Shown here piece after piece: positions 33,154 to 41,472 of a stretch of 64,000 bases of DNA; positions within the stretch are counted from its first letter, which is position 1, and every line of letters begins with the position of its first letter. Both the position numbers and the translations under genes were made by a program. The DNA comes from Marisediminicola sp040546025 (GTDB lineage Bacteria; Actinomycetota; Actinomycetes; Actinomycetales; Microbacteriaceae), in assembly GCF_040546025.1 (NCBI RefSeq), contig NZ_JBEPNA010000001.1, forward strand, positions 535,499 through 599,498, given 5' to 3'. The notes beneath the pieces are model-generated. The model was given only the letters and a program-made list of their open reading frames with translations, was not told the DNA's origin and made no database searches.

Positions 33154-34818
33154 GTGACTGCGCCCTCCGCCCCTGACCCGCGCATCGGGGATCGTACGCT
33201 CGCAGCATCCGGCACCGCGGGGATGACCGAGCGCGAACGCACGCTCTGGGCCGCGCTCGTCGGCGCGGTCACCGCGACCACGACGCTCGCGACGGCGGAG
33301 GTCGTGTCGCTGTTCCTCGGCGGGATCGGCAATCCGATCCTCGCCGTCGGCTCGGCAATCGTCGATCTCGTGCCGCCCGGTTTCAAGACCCTCGTCATCG
33401 AGCTGTTCGACACCGCCGACAAGCTCGTCCTGTTCATCTCCCTCGGACTCGTCGTGCTCGTGTTCGCCGTCGCGGCCGGACTACTGCAGTCGAGGAAGGG
33501 ACGCTGGGGCGAGGCAGTGATCGGCCTCGTCGCCGTCATCGCGATCGCCGCGGCCGTCACGCGGTCGGGGGCGACCCCGGTGCACGCCATCCCCACGCTC
33601 GCGGGCGCTGCCCTCGGCATCCTGACGCTGCGGGCCCTCATCGGAAGACTCGAGTTGTGGCGCGGCGCGCGACAGGCGGCCGCGCAGCCATTCGCGTCAG
33701 GCCCATCCGACGCTCTCGCGCCCTTCCCGTCGTCGGTGCGCCCCGGCGTCGAGCGCCGCCGCTTCCTTCGGCTCACGATCACGATCGGAGCCGTGAGCGC
33801 CCTGGTCGGCGCGGGTGCGCGGATCGCGACCGCGGCCGCCACCGCCGTCGGCGACTTGCGCGCCGCCATCCGCCTGCCCCGGGCCGCGACCCCGGCACCC
33901 GCGATCCCCGCCGACGCGACGCTGGATGTCGAGGGCATCAGCCCGTTCGTGACTTCGAACACCGCGTTCTATCGCATCGACACGGCGCTGCAGGTTCCGT
34001 CGGTCGACCCCCGCGACTGGACGCTGCGGATCACGGGCATGGTCGAGCAGGACGTGACGATCGACTTCGAGGAGCTGCTCGCGCTGCCGATGCAGGAGAG
34101 CCTGATCACCCTCGCGTGTGTCTCGAACGAGGTCGGCGGCGGCCTCATCGGCAATGCACTGTGGCTCGGGCATCCGATTCGCGACCTGATCGCCCGCGCC
34201 CGCCCGATGCCCGGAGCGGACATGGTGCTCTCGACGAGCATCGACGGGTTCACCGCCTCGACTCCGCTCGAGGTGCTGCTCGATCCGAACACGGATGCCC
34301 TGCTCGCGGTGGGCATGAACGGGCAGCCCCTGCCGCTGCAGCACGGGTTCCCGGCACGGATGGTCGTTCCCGGACTCTACGGCTATGTCTCGGCGACGAA
34401 ATGGGTGGTCTCGCTCGAGGTCACGCGGTTCGCCGACCGCGTCGCCTACTGGACGCCGCGCGGTTGGTCGGAGCGAGGTCCCATCAAGCTGTCCTCGCGC
34501 ATCGACACTCCGACCGCGCGGTCGAATGTGCCCGCCGGCACGGTCGCCGTGGCGGGCGTGGCGTGGGCGCAGCACACCGGCGTCGACCGCGTCGAGGTAC
34601 GCATCGACGGCGGCGAGTGGCGCGAGGCGCGGCTGGCCCGCGCGGTGACCGCCGACACCTGGCTGCAGTGGTCGTACGAGTGGGATGCCGGTGCGGGCGA
34701 CCACCAGATCGAGGTGCGGGCGACCGACAGCGACGGCCTCGTGCAGACGGCGGAGGAGGCGCCCGTCGCACCGAACGGCGCGACCGGGCTGCACAGCGTG
34801 ACGGTCAGCGTCAGCTGA
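33154..34818 (+). CDS. Membrane-anchored sulfite-oxidase-type molybdoenzyme (five-helix anchor)
   Basis: 554 aa. Residues about 20-170 contain four to five hydrophobic helices; then ERRRFLRLTITIGAVSALVG (from about residue 200) looks like a Tat twin-arginine signal placed internally. The extracytoplasmic part holds a molybdopterin domain with likely Mo-ligand Cys in ITLACVSNEVGG, LQHGFPARMVVPGLYG, and a C-terminal Ig-like dimerisation domain (about 440-554). GTG at 33154 has only a weak ribosome-binding site. It may deliver electrons to the membrane; substrate unknown. Confidence 0.87.
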   Translation: MTAPSAPDPRIGDRTLAASGTAGMTERERTLWAALVGAVTATTTLATAEVVSLFLGGIGNPILAVGSAIVDLVPPGFKTLVIELFDTADKLVLFISLGLVVLVFAVAAGLLQSRKGRWGEAVIGLVAVIAIAAAVTRSGATPVHAIPTLAGAALGILTLRALIGRLELWRGARQAAAQPFASGPSDALAPFPSSVRPGVERRRFLRLTITIGAVSALVGAGARIATAAATAVGDLRAAIRLPRAATPAPAIPADATLDVEGISPFVTSNTAFYRIDTALQVPSVDPRDWTLRITGMVEQDVTIDFEELLALPMQESLITLACVSNEVGGGLIGNALWLGHPIRDLIARARPMPGADMVLSTSIDGFTASTPLEVLLDPNTDALLAVGMNGQPLPLQHGFPARMVVPGLYGYVSATKWVVSLEVTRFADRVAYWTPRGWSERGPIKLSSRIDTPTARSNVPAGTVAVAGVAWAQHTGVDRVEVRIDGGEWREARLARAVTADTWLQWSYEWDAGAGDHQIEVRATDSDGLVQTAEEAPVAPNGATGLHSVTVSVS

Positions 34819-34845
34819 GCCAGCGACTGCCGCGCCTCGCAACTA

Positions 34846-34951
34846 CTCCTCCACAGGCCCTCCCGGAGAGCGTTATCCACAGGTATTACCCCAGATCAGC
34901 GGCTGGTTTCAGGTTGGCAGCAATGTCAGTGGTGCCTGTCACTATGTGGGT
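34846..34951 (+). promoter_or_regulatory. Upstream control region of the HNH gene with DnaA-box-like site
   Basis: CTCCTCCACAGG (34846-34857) and TTATCCACA (34873-34881), a perfect match to the DnaA-box consensus, lie before the HNH start. The same CTCCTCCACAGG occurs 103 bp before the second HNH gene at 63928, compared with 106 bp here. Confidence 0.55.
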
Positions 34952-36460
34952 ATGTCCAAAGCAACCGATCCCCTCACCGCAAGCGCCGACGCATTCGCGT
35001 CGGCGTGGGCCGGCGCGCTGACCGGGTTCGGTGATTACGTGGGCGAGCACGCCGCACCTGGCGCATCGTTCGGACGTGCCAGCGCGATCGCAGTTGCCCC
35101 CGCTCAGCTCGATGTGGAGACCATGTCCGATGCGGGACTGCTCCGGGCGATCAGGTCCGGCTACGACCTGAAACGCCAGGTCGACGCGCTCCTGGTCCGT
35201 ACGGCAGGGGAGCTCAGCGTCCGGTCCCGCCCCTCGCTCGGGCAGGGCGGGCTGGCGAAGTCGTCGGGGCATACCTCCCCCGCGGCGCTGATCACCGAAC
35301 TCGGGCGGATCACGCTCGCCGAGGCGGGGAAGACTGTCCGGCTCGGCGAAGCCACCACCGCACCCGTCTCGCTGCTCGGCGAACGCTTGCCCGCCCTGTT
35401 CCCTCTCGTCGCCGACGCGGTCAACACCGGCGTGGTGCAAGTGGATGCGGCGCAGGCGATCATCACCAACCTCACCCAAGCCGCCCCGCGCGCACTACCC
35501 GAGCACCTCGTGGCGGCGGAGGCGGAGCTGGTGTCCTTCGCGGCATCCCATCCCGCCGACACCGTGCGGAAACTGTCGATCGCCTGGCGTGACGCTCTGG
35601 ATACCGACGGGGTCGCACCGCGGGAGGAAGCGCTGATCGCGCTGAGGTCGCTGCGCTGGTCCAAGCAGGGCAACGGTCTCGAGCGGTGCACCATCGATCT
35701 GGACCCGCTCGGTGCGGGGTACGTGCGCACGATGATCGACGCGATGGTCGGTGACGCCCTGCGCAAGGTGCGGTTCGAGGCCGAGCCGGCCGCGAATGGT
35801 GCGACAGGCAGCGGCACCGCCGGTTACGACGACGGCGAGGACTTGGGCCGCGACAGCTGCTCGGCCGATCATGTTGAGCTTGCCGACCCGCGCACCATCC
35901 CCCGGATCGCGGCCGACGCCCTGATCGATGTGGCGCGGCACATGATGGGCTGCACCACCACACCTGGTACCCTCCCGCACACCACCCTCGTCATCCGGAT
36001 GACGTTGGAGCAGCTTCAGTCCGGACTCGGAGTCGCGCGGCTGGACGGGGTCGAGGAACCCATCACCGCTGGTGCCGCACGGATCCTCGCCGCGGACGCG
36101 GAAATGATCCCCGCGGTCCTCGGCGGCAACAGCCAGGTCCTCGACCTGGGTGTCGGGCGGAGGCTGTTCTCCAAGGCCCAGCGGATCGCGTTCGCCGACC
36201 GCGACGGCGGCTGCGCCATCACCGACTGCGGAAGGCCACCCTCCTACACGGAGGCGCACCATATTCGGTGGTGGTCAAACGGCGGGCCAACGAACCTGAA
36301 CAACGGGATACTTCTCTGCACCGGCCACCACCATGTGATCCACAACGGCTGGACAGTGCAGGTCATCGACAACGTGCCCTGGTTCATCCCACCCGCACGG
36401 ATCGACCCGACCCGCACACCGAGACGCGGCGGAAAGCTGCCCACACCAGTGCTTCCATGA
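34952..36460 (+). CDS. HNH endonuclease signature protein, DUF222 / 13E12 repeat family
   Basis: 502-aa protein. The DUF222 region covers about residues 50-390; the C-terminal HNH motif runs from CAITDC through EAHHIRWWSNGGPTNLNNG to CTGHHHVIHNGW and has the expected His/Asn metal residues. Such genes are present in many copies in actinobacterial genomes and behave as mobile or selfish units; a nuclease activity is expected but the biological role is not settled. ATG at 34952 was preferred to GTG at 34946. It separates the molybdoenzyme from the epimerase gene. Confidence 0.9.
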   Translation: MSKATDPLTASADAFASAWAGALTGFGDYVGEHAAPGASFGRASAIAVAPAQLDVETMSDAGLLRAIRSGYDLKRQVDALLVRTAGELSVRSRPSLGQGGLAKSSGHTSPAALITELGRITLAEAGKTVRLGEATTAPVSLLGERLPALFPLVADAVNTGVVQVDAAQAIITNLTQAAPRALPEHLVAAEAELVSFAASHPADTVRKLSIAWRDALDTDGVAPREEALIALRSLRWSKQGNGLERCTIDLDPLGAGYVRTMIDAMVGDALRKVRFEAEPAANGATGSGTAGYDDGEDLGRDSCSADHVELADPRTIPRIAADALIDVARHMMGCTTTPGTLPHTTLVIRMTLEQLQSGLGVARLDGVEEPITAGAARILAADAEMIPAVLGGNSQVLDLGVGRRLFSKAQRIAFADRDGGCAITDCGRPPSYTEAHHIRWWSNGGPTNLNNGILLCTGHHHVIHNGWTVQVIDNVPWFIPPARIDPTRTPRRGGKLPTPVLP

Positions 36461-36488
36461 CCGGGGCGACCCGGGCCGGGTTTCGACA

Positions 36489-36673
36489 CGGTCGCCACGC
36501 GACCTGCTCAACCAGCAGCGACCGAGCCGAGCGAGCAGGCCGGGCACGGCCGTGTAGAAACACGGTCGTGTCGAAACCGCCCACGACGACGACGCGAGCC
36601 GACCTGCACGGCCTGGCCCCACCCGCTCATCCCGGCCGGGGCTAAACACGCTGCGCGACCGGCTCAACCGGCG
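36489..36673. repeat. GGTCGC hairpin / GCTCAACC repeat cluster
   Basis: GGTCGC-CAC-GCGACC (36490-36504) followed by TGCTCAACCAGC, and CTGCGCGACC (36651-36660) followed by GGCTCAACCGGC, the latter running into the epimerase stop codon. GGTTTCGACACGGTCG (36479-36494) is also present, with an inverted counterpart CGTGTCGAAACC at 36567-36578. Related copies are at 52871-52899 and 61630-61668. No gene lies in 36461-36663. Confidence 0.65.
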
Positions 36674-37725
36674 TCGACGACCGCGGCCCGCAGCGGAGCA
36701 GTCGCGAACTCGCGCATTCCCTCCTCGAAGCTGACCGACGGAGCCCAGCCGAGCTCCGACACGAGCCGCTGCGACGATGCGGTGATGTGCCGCACATCGC
36801 CGAGACGGTACTCCCCGGTCACGATCGGCTCCGGCCCGCCCGCGTGCTGCGCGAGTTGCTGCGCCATCTCGCCGATCGTGTGCACGACACCGCTTCCGAC
36901 ATTGAACGGCCGGAACGTGCCGGGGTCGGCGCTGGACGTCCAGTCGAGTGCGGCCAGGTTGGCGGATGCGACGTCGCGCACGTGCACGAAGTCCCGCCGC
37001 TGTGCGCCGTCCTCGAATACACGCGGTGCCTCGCCCCGCTCGAGCGCCGACCGGAACAGCGACGCGACACCCGCGTACGGAGTGTTCTGCGGCATCCCCG
37101 GCCCGTAGACGTTGTGGTACCTCAGCGCCACGGCGACCCCGCCGGTGCTGCGCGCCCACGAGGTCGCGAGGTGCTCCTGCGCGAGCTTCGACGCGGCGTA
37201 GACGTTGCGCGGGTCGAGGGGCGCGTCTTCGGCGATGAGTTCGGGGGAGAGCAGGTCCCCGTTCTCGTCCCGCGGGTCGAAGCGGCCCGCCTCAAGATCG
37301 TCGACGCGGCGTGCCGCTGGACGGGTGATGCCCGCGGGCCCGCGGTAGCTTCCCTCGCCGTAGACAACCATCGAGCTGGCGACGACGAGACTGCGGATGC
37401 CGGCCGCCGCCATCCCTGCCAGCAGCACCGCGGTGCCGAGGTCATTCGAGCCGACGTAGTCGGGGGCATCCGAGAAGTCCACGCCCAGGCCGACCTTGGC
37501 GGCCTGGTGGCAGACGACCTCGACGCCGTTGAGCGCGCGGGCCACCGCGTCGGCATCGCGCACGTCGCCGCGCACGAACTCCACCCGCGGATCGACGACG
37601 GGGCCAGGCCCGTGCACGTCGGCGCGCAGCGAGTCGAGCACCCGCACCGTGTGCCCGGCGGTGATCGCGGCGTCGACGATGGCCGCGCCGATGAACCCGG
37701 CACCGCCGGTGATCAGCATGGTCAT
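36664..37725 (-). CDS. NAD-dependent epimerase/dehydratase
   Basis: Extended short-chain dehydrogenase of 353 aa acting on a nucleotide sugar. GGAGFIGAAIVDAAI binds NAD; the catalytic Tyr/Lys pair is in NVYAASKLAQEH, and VVASSMVVYGEG supplies the Ser/Thr. The dTDP/UDP-sugar specificity cannot be read. ATG overlaps the stop of the MTA phosphorylase gene (ATGA); both are on the minus strand. Probably makes a sugar donor for the nearby glycosyltransferases. Confidence 0.87.
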   Translation of the reverse strand: MTMLITGGAGFIGAAIVDAAITAGHTVRVLDSLRADVHGPGPVVDPRVEFVRGDVRDADAVARALNGVEVVCHQAAKVGLGVDFSDAPDYVGSNDLGTAVLLAGMAAAGIRSLVVASSMVVYGEGSYRGPAGITRPAARRVDDLEAGRFDPRDENGDLLSPELIAEDAPLDPRNVYAASKLAQEHLATSWARSTGGVAVALRYHNVYGPGMPQNTPYAGVASLFRSALERGEAPRVFEDGAQRRDFVHVRDVASANLAALDWTSSADPGTFRPFNVGSGVVHTIGEMAQQLAQHAGGPEPIVTGEYRLGDVRHITASSQRLVSELGWAPSVSFEEGMREFATAPLRAAVVDAG

Positions 37726-38675
37726 GATGCGGCCCCGGCCGCCGTGACCGGCGCCACGGTGTCGCCGTCGGCGACCACATCCCGCGACAGCACCGCCGCG
37801 ACCTCGGCAGGCGCGATGAGCGCGCGCGGCGAATAGTCGGCGGGGAGAGCCCGGATGATCGTCTCGATCGCCGCGATGATGCGCGGCTGGGCGGCCGCGA
37901 GGCGGGCGAAGACGAGTTCGGCGCTGAGTTCCTCGGCGGGCTCGTCGGATGCCGGGTGCCCGGCATCCGCTCCGCCGCCAGTCCCAGCATCCGCGCCGCC
38001 ACCGGCGGCCCCACCGACCCGAGCCGCCGGCGCCAGCCCCGCGTCACTGTCGGTCACGAATGAGAGGTTGACCGTGCCGATGTTGAGCTCGGCGGCCAGC
38101 GGAACCTCGGGGTACAGCGTCATGTTTACGGTGTGGGCCCCGGCCGCGCGGAACCAGAGCGACTCCGCCCTGGTCGAGAAGCGCGGGCCCTGGATCACCA
38201 CGACGGTGCCGCTCGGGGCGACGCTCTCGCCTGCGGCATCGAGGGCGGCGGCGGCGACCGCGTGCAGGGTCGGACAGAACGGGTCCGCGGCGGCGAGGTG
38301 CTGCACCGACCCGCGGTCGTAGAAGGTGTCGGCGCGCCCGTAGGTGCGGTCGATGAACTGGTCGGTGAGCACGAGGGTGCCCGGCGGGAAGTCCGGGTGC
38401 ACCCCGCCGACGGCGGCGCTCGAGAGGATCGCGGTGACCCCGAGCGAGGCGAGCGCCCAGATGTTGGCGCGGTAGTTGATCAGGTGCGGGGCGACCGAGT
38501 GGTCGGTGCCGTGCCGGGTGAGGAATGCCACGGTTCGTCCGCCGAGCTCGCCGATCGTGACCTCCGCGGGTCCGTAGGGCGTCTCCACGCGCTGCACCGT
38601 CGAGGTCGCGGGGTCGAACAGGCGGTACAGGCCGGAGCCGCCGATGACGGCGACGGAGGCGGTGATCGGTTTCAT
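37722..38675 (-). CDS. mtnP: S-methyl-5'-thioadenosine phosphorylase
   Basis: Phosphorolyses methylthioadenosine (or methylthioinosine) to adenine and methylthioribose 1-phosphate in salvage. 317 aa. The phosphate-binding IGGSGLYRLF and substrate motif TRHGTDHSVAPHLINYRANI are diagnostic, with GPRFSTRAES and MTLYPEVPLAAEL. An Ala/Gly-rich insert (about residues 227-247) lies after the SFVTDSDAG segment. Placed upstream of the epimerase gene with a 4-bp overlap. Confidence 0.9.
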   Translation of the reverse strand: MKPITASVAVIGGSGLYRLFDPATSTVQRVETPYGPAEVTIGELGGRTVAFLTRHGTDHSVAPHLINYRANIWALASLGVTAILSSAAVGGVHPDFPPGTLVLTDQFIDRTYGRADTFYDRGSVQHLAAADPFCPTLHAVAAAALDAAGESVAPSGTVVVIQGPRFSTRAESLWFRAAGAHTVNMTLYPEVPLAAELNIGTVNLSFVTDSDAGLAPAARVGGAAGGGADAGTGGGADAGHPASDEPAEELSAELVFARLAAAQPRIIAAIETIIRALPADYSPRALIAPAEVAAVLSRDVVADGDTVAPVTAAGAAS

Positions 38676-38734
38676 GCCTCTCAGTCTTCCAGTCCCGCGT
38701 GGGGATTTCCTGCCGGGTGGGTGATGATGGACGG

Positions 38735-39988
38735 ATGCGTACCGTGGCCGAACATCAGGAGGCGGTTCGCGCGCTTCTCGCCCCGCTCGCGCACCGCGGC
38801 GCCGTCGATGTCGTGGTCGTGGATGCAGCCGGCCTCGCCCGGTCCCGCGACGTCGACCGGGTGCTCGCCGCTGACGTGGCCTCGCCGATCGATCATCCGC
38901 CGTTCGACAACTCCCAGATGGACGGCTACGCGGTCCGCTCCGTCGAGGCCGTCCCCGGGCGGATGTTCGCCGTCGCCGCGCGAATCGCGGCCGGCGACCC
39001 CGTCCGCACACTTGCGCCCGGTACTGTCGCGCCGATCATGACGGGTGCGGCCGTGCCCATCGGGGCGGATGCGATCGTGCCGATCGAAGCGTCGATTCCC
39101 GACTCGTTCCCGCCCGAGGAGGGCGAGCACACGGTGCAGTTCTCCGCCCCCGCGATCCCCGGCGCGTTCGTGCGCCCCCGCGGCAGCGACCTCGAGAGCG
39201 GGCGGATGCTGCTGCGGGCCGGCACGCGGCTCGGAACCGCCCAGTGGGGCGTGCTCGCAGCATCCGGGATCCGGGAGGTGCGCGTGCGCCGCCGCCTCAA
39301 CGTGCTCGTCCTCTCGACCGGCGACGAACTGCGCGGGGCCGGCGTCGAGCTCGAATCCGGCCAGATCTACGACGCGAACAGCGCCACGATGGCGATCGGC
39401 GTGACCGAGTGCGGGGCCGCGGTCGCCGACGTGCGCACCGTGACCGACGACGCGGCGGCGCTGAGCGCCTACCTCGCGGCGCACGGCCGGTCCGCCGACC
39501 TGATCCTCACGACCGGCGGCGTCAGCAAAGGCGCCTACGAGGTCGTGCGAGATGTCTTCGAGCCGGCCGGGGTGAGCTTCAGCTCCGTCGCGATGCAGCC
39601 GGGCGGACCGCAGGGACTCGGGCTCGCGACCCTCACCGACGACGCCGGCGTTCCGTTCGAGCGGCCCGTCGTCGCGTTCCCCGGCAACCCGGTGAGCGCG
39701 CTCGTGTCGTTCGAGATGTTCCTGCGGCCGGTGCTGCGGGAGCTCTACGGTCTCGCGCCGAAGCGTGCGTCGTCGCTCGCCTACCTCGCCGGGCCGCTCG
39801 TCTCGCCCGGGGGTAAACACCAGGTGCGGCGAGGCCGCTTCGACGCCGCCGGCGCCATCGAGCTGGTCGGCGGGCCCAGCTCGCACCTGCTGCACGGCTA
39901 CGCGACATCCACTCTTCTTGTTCATATTCCGCTCGGGGTATCCCACCTCGACGCGGGAGCCCCCGTCGAAACCTGGAGCATCGATTGA
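38735..39988 (+). CDS. moeA: Molybdopterin molybdenumtransferase
   Basis: Inserts molybdate into adenylylated molybdopterin. 417 aa. N-terminal DNSQMDGYAVRS, the central TTGGVSKGAYEVVRD and PGNPVSALVSFEMF are MoeA signatures; the C-terminal beta-barrel domain is present. ATG at 38735 begins a normal MoeA N terminus. Its end overlaps moaC by 4 bp (TTGA). First gene of a moeA-moaC-mog-moaE operon. Confidence 0.93.
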   Translation: MRTVAEHQEAVRALLAPLAHRGAVDVVVVDAAGLARSRDVDRVLAADVASPIDHPPFDNSQMDGYAVRSVEAVPGRMFAVAARIAAGDPVRTLAPGTVAPIMTGAAVPIGADAIVPIEASIPDSFPPEEGEHTVQFSAPAIPGAFVRPRGSDLESGRMLLRAGTRLGTAQWGVLAASGIREVRVRRRLNVLVLSTGDELRGAGVELESGQIYDANSATMAIGVTECGAAVADVRTVTDDAAALSAYLAAHGRSADLILTTGGVSKGAYEVVRDVFEPAGVSFSSVAMQPGGPQGLGLATLTDDAGVPFERPVVAFPGNPVSALVSFEMFLRPVLRELYGLAPKRASSLAYLAGPLVSPGGKHQVRRGRFDAAGAIELVGGPSSHLLHGYATSTLLVHIPLGVSHLDAGAPVETWSID

Positions 39989-40464
39989 CCGACCCCGAGC
40001 TGACCCACCTGCGCGCCGACGGCTCCGCCCACATGGTCGATGTCGGCGGCAAGTCCGAGACCCAGCGCCGCGCCGTCGCCCACGCTGTGCTCGTGACCCG
40101 CGCCGACGTCGTCGCGGCGGTGCTCACCGGCGACCTGCCCAAGGGCGAGGCGATCGGTACCGCCCGTATCGCCGGAATCATGGCCGCCAAGCAGACCGCG
40201 TCGCTCATCCCGCTGTGCCACCCGCTGCCTCTCACCAAGATCACCGTCGACATCGTCGGGTCGCTCGACCGGCTCACCGTGACCGCGACCGTGGCGACGC
40301 GAGCTGTGACCGGGGTCGAGATGGAGGCGCTCACGGCAGCATCCGTCGCCGCCCTCACGCTCTACGACATGATCAAGGCCGTCGACAAGACCGCGGTGAT
40401 CACCGACATCCGCGTGCTCGAGAAGCAGGGCGGCAAGTCGGGCGACTGGCGGGCCGACGCGTGA
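39985..40464 (+). CDS. moaC: Cyclic pyranopterin monophosphate synthase
   Basis: 159-aa enzyme forming cyclic pyranopterin monophosphate, together with MoaA, in the first step of molybdenum cofactor synthesis. LIPLCHPLPLT, AVTGVEMEALTA and YDMIKAVDK contain the known active-site residues. TTG start at 39985 overlaps the moeA stop; GTG of mog overlaps the moaC stop. Confidence 0.94.
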   Translation: MTDPELTHLRADGSAHMVDVGGKSETQRRAVAHAVLVTRADVVAAVLTGDLPKGEAIGTARIAGIMAAKQTASLIPLCHPLPLTKITVDIVGSLDRLTVTATVATRAVTGVEMEALTAASVAALTLYDMIKAVDKTAVITDIRVLEKQGGKSGDWRADA

Positions 40465-40940
40465 CGCGCCGTGCCAGCGTCGTCGCCGCGTCGACGCGTG
40501 CCGCTATGGGAATCTACGAGGACCGCACCGGCCCCGTCATCCGCGACTGGCTGATCGCGCGAGGATTCGAGGTCGACGGCCCCGTCATCGTGCCCGATGG
40601 GCCGGAGGTCGCCGTCGCGTTGCGCGCCGCGATCGACTCCGGGGTCGACGTACTCGTCACGACGGGCGGCACCGGCATCTCGCCCCGGGATGGGACCCCC
40701 GAGGCGACGGCACCGCTGCTGACGGTGACCCTGCCGGGCTTCCACGAGGAGCTGCGCCGGCGCGGGTCGGCGAGCACCCCCTTCGCGCTCATGAGCCGCG
40801 GCCTGGCGGGCATCGCCGGCACCACCTTCGTCGTGAACCTGCCCGGGTCGACCGGGGGAGTGCGCGACGGGCTGGAACTGCTCGGCGAAGTCGTCGATCA
40901 TGTACTCGACCAACTCGCGGGAGGACACCACGATGACTGA
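40461..40940 (+). CDS. mog: Molybdopterin adenylyltransferase (MogA/MoaB family)
   Basis: Adenylates molybdopterin before molybdenum insertion by MoeA. About 159 aa. TTGGTGISPRDGTPEAT and NLPGSTGGVRDGLELL are the family's substrate loops. GTG at 40461 is the coupled start overlapping the moaC stop. The C terminus (LAGGHHDD) overlaps the moaE start by 8 bp. Confidence 0.92.
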   Translation: MTRRASVVAASTRAAMGIYEDRTGPVIRDWLIARGFEVDGPVIVPDGPEVAVALRAAIDSGVDVLVTTGGTGISPRDGTPEATAPLLTVTLPGFHEELRRRGSASTPFALMSRGLAGIAGTTFVVNLPGSTGGVRDGLELLGEVVDHVLDQLAGGHHDD

Positions 40941-41472
40941 TTCTCTGGATGCCGGGCGGGTTGCCTCCGCCGGGCGGGCAGATTCAGGTGGGCGGGTGGA
41001 CTCCGCTGGCCGGGTGGACGCCGGTGGCCGGGTGGACTCCGGTGGGGTCGGCCGCGTCGCTTTCGCGCGAATCAGCGACGAGCCGATCACCGTCGAGGAG
41101 TGCGACCTTGCCGTCGCGACTGCGACCGCGGGTGGGGTTGTCGCCTTCGCCGGAGTCGTGCGCAACCACGACGAGGGACGCGGCGTGCTCACGCTCGACT
41201 ACACCGCGCATCCGTCCGCCGGCGACGTGATCGCCTCGGTCGCGGATGCCGTTGCCGCCGAGTTCCCGGGCGTGAACCTCGCGGTCGTGCACCGGATCGG
41301 CGCCCTGCAGATCGGCGACATCGCCATCGCCTGCGCCGCAGCATCCGCCCACAGGGCCGAGGCCTTCGCGGCCTGCGCCCGACTCGTCGACGCGGTGAAG
41401 GAGTCCGTGCCGATCTGGAAGGAACAGGCGTTCACCGATGGCACCACCGAGTGGGTGGCCTCGCTCGGTTGA
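40933..41472 (+). CDS. moaE: Molybdopterin synthase catalytic subunit
   Basis: Large subunit of molybdopterin synthase (179 aa), partner of MoaD. GVVAFAGVVRNHDEG and the catalytic-lysine region PIWKEQAFTDGTTEW are conserved. The N-terminal 36 residues are not part of the MoaE fold: they consist of repeats of GRVDSG-like hexapeptides encoded by an 18-bp DNA tandem repeat. ATG at 40933 is preceded by GGAGG and overlaps mog. Confidence 0.93.
   Translation: MTDSLDAGRVASAGRADSGGRVDSAGRVDAGGRVDSGGVGRVAFARISDEPITVEECDLAVATATAGGVVAFAGVVRNHDEGRGVLTLDYTAHPSAGDVIASVADAVAAEFPGVNLAVVHRIGALQIGDIAIACAAASAHRAEAFAACARLVDAVKESVPIWKEQAFTDGTTEWVASLG
40975..41046 (+). repeat. 18-bp in-frame tandem repeat in moaE
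   Basis: Four consecutive 18-bp units of the form GGNCGGGTGGACTCCGGT encode (S/A)GGRVD-like hexapeptides between codons about 15 and 38. The 18-bp period keeps the frame, so copy number could vary without breaking the protein. Confidence 0.7.

Noticed and set aside
34873..34881. Replication origin because of a perfect DnaA box
   Set aside because: Only one good box, no AT-rich unwinding region and no dnaA/dnaN nearby.
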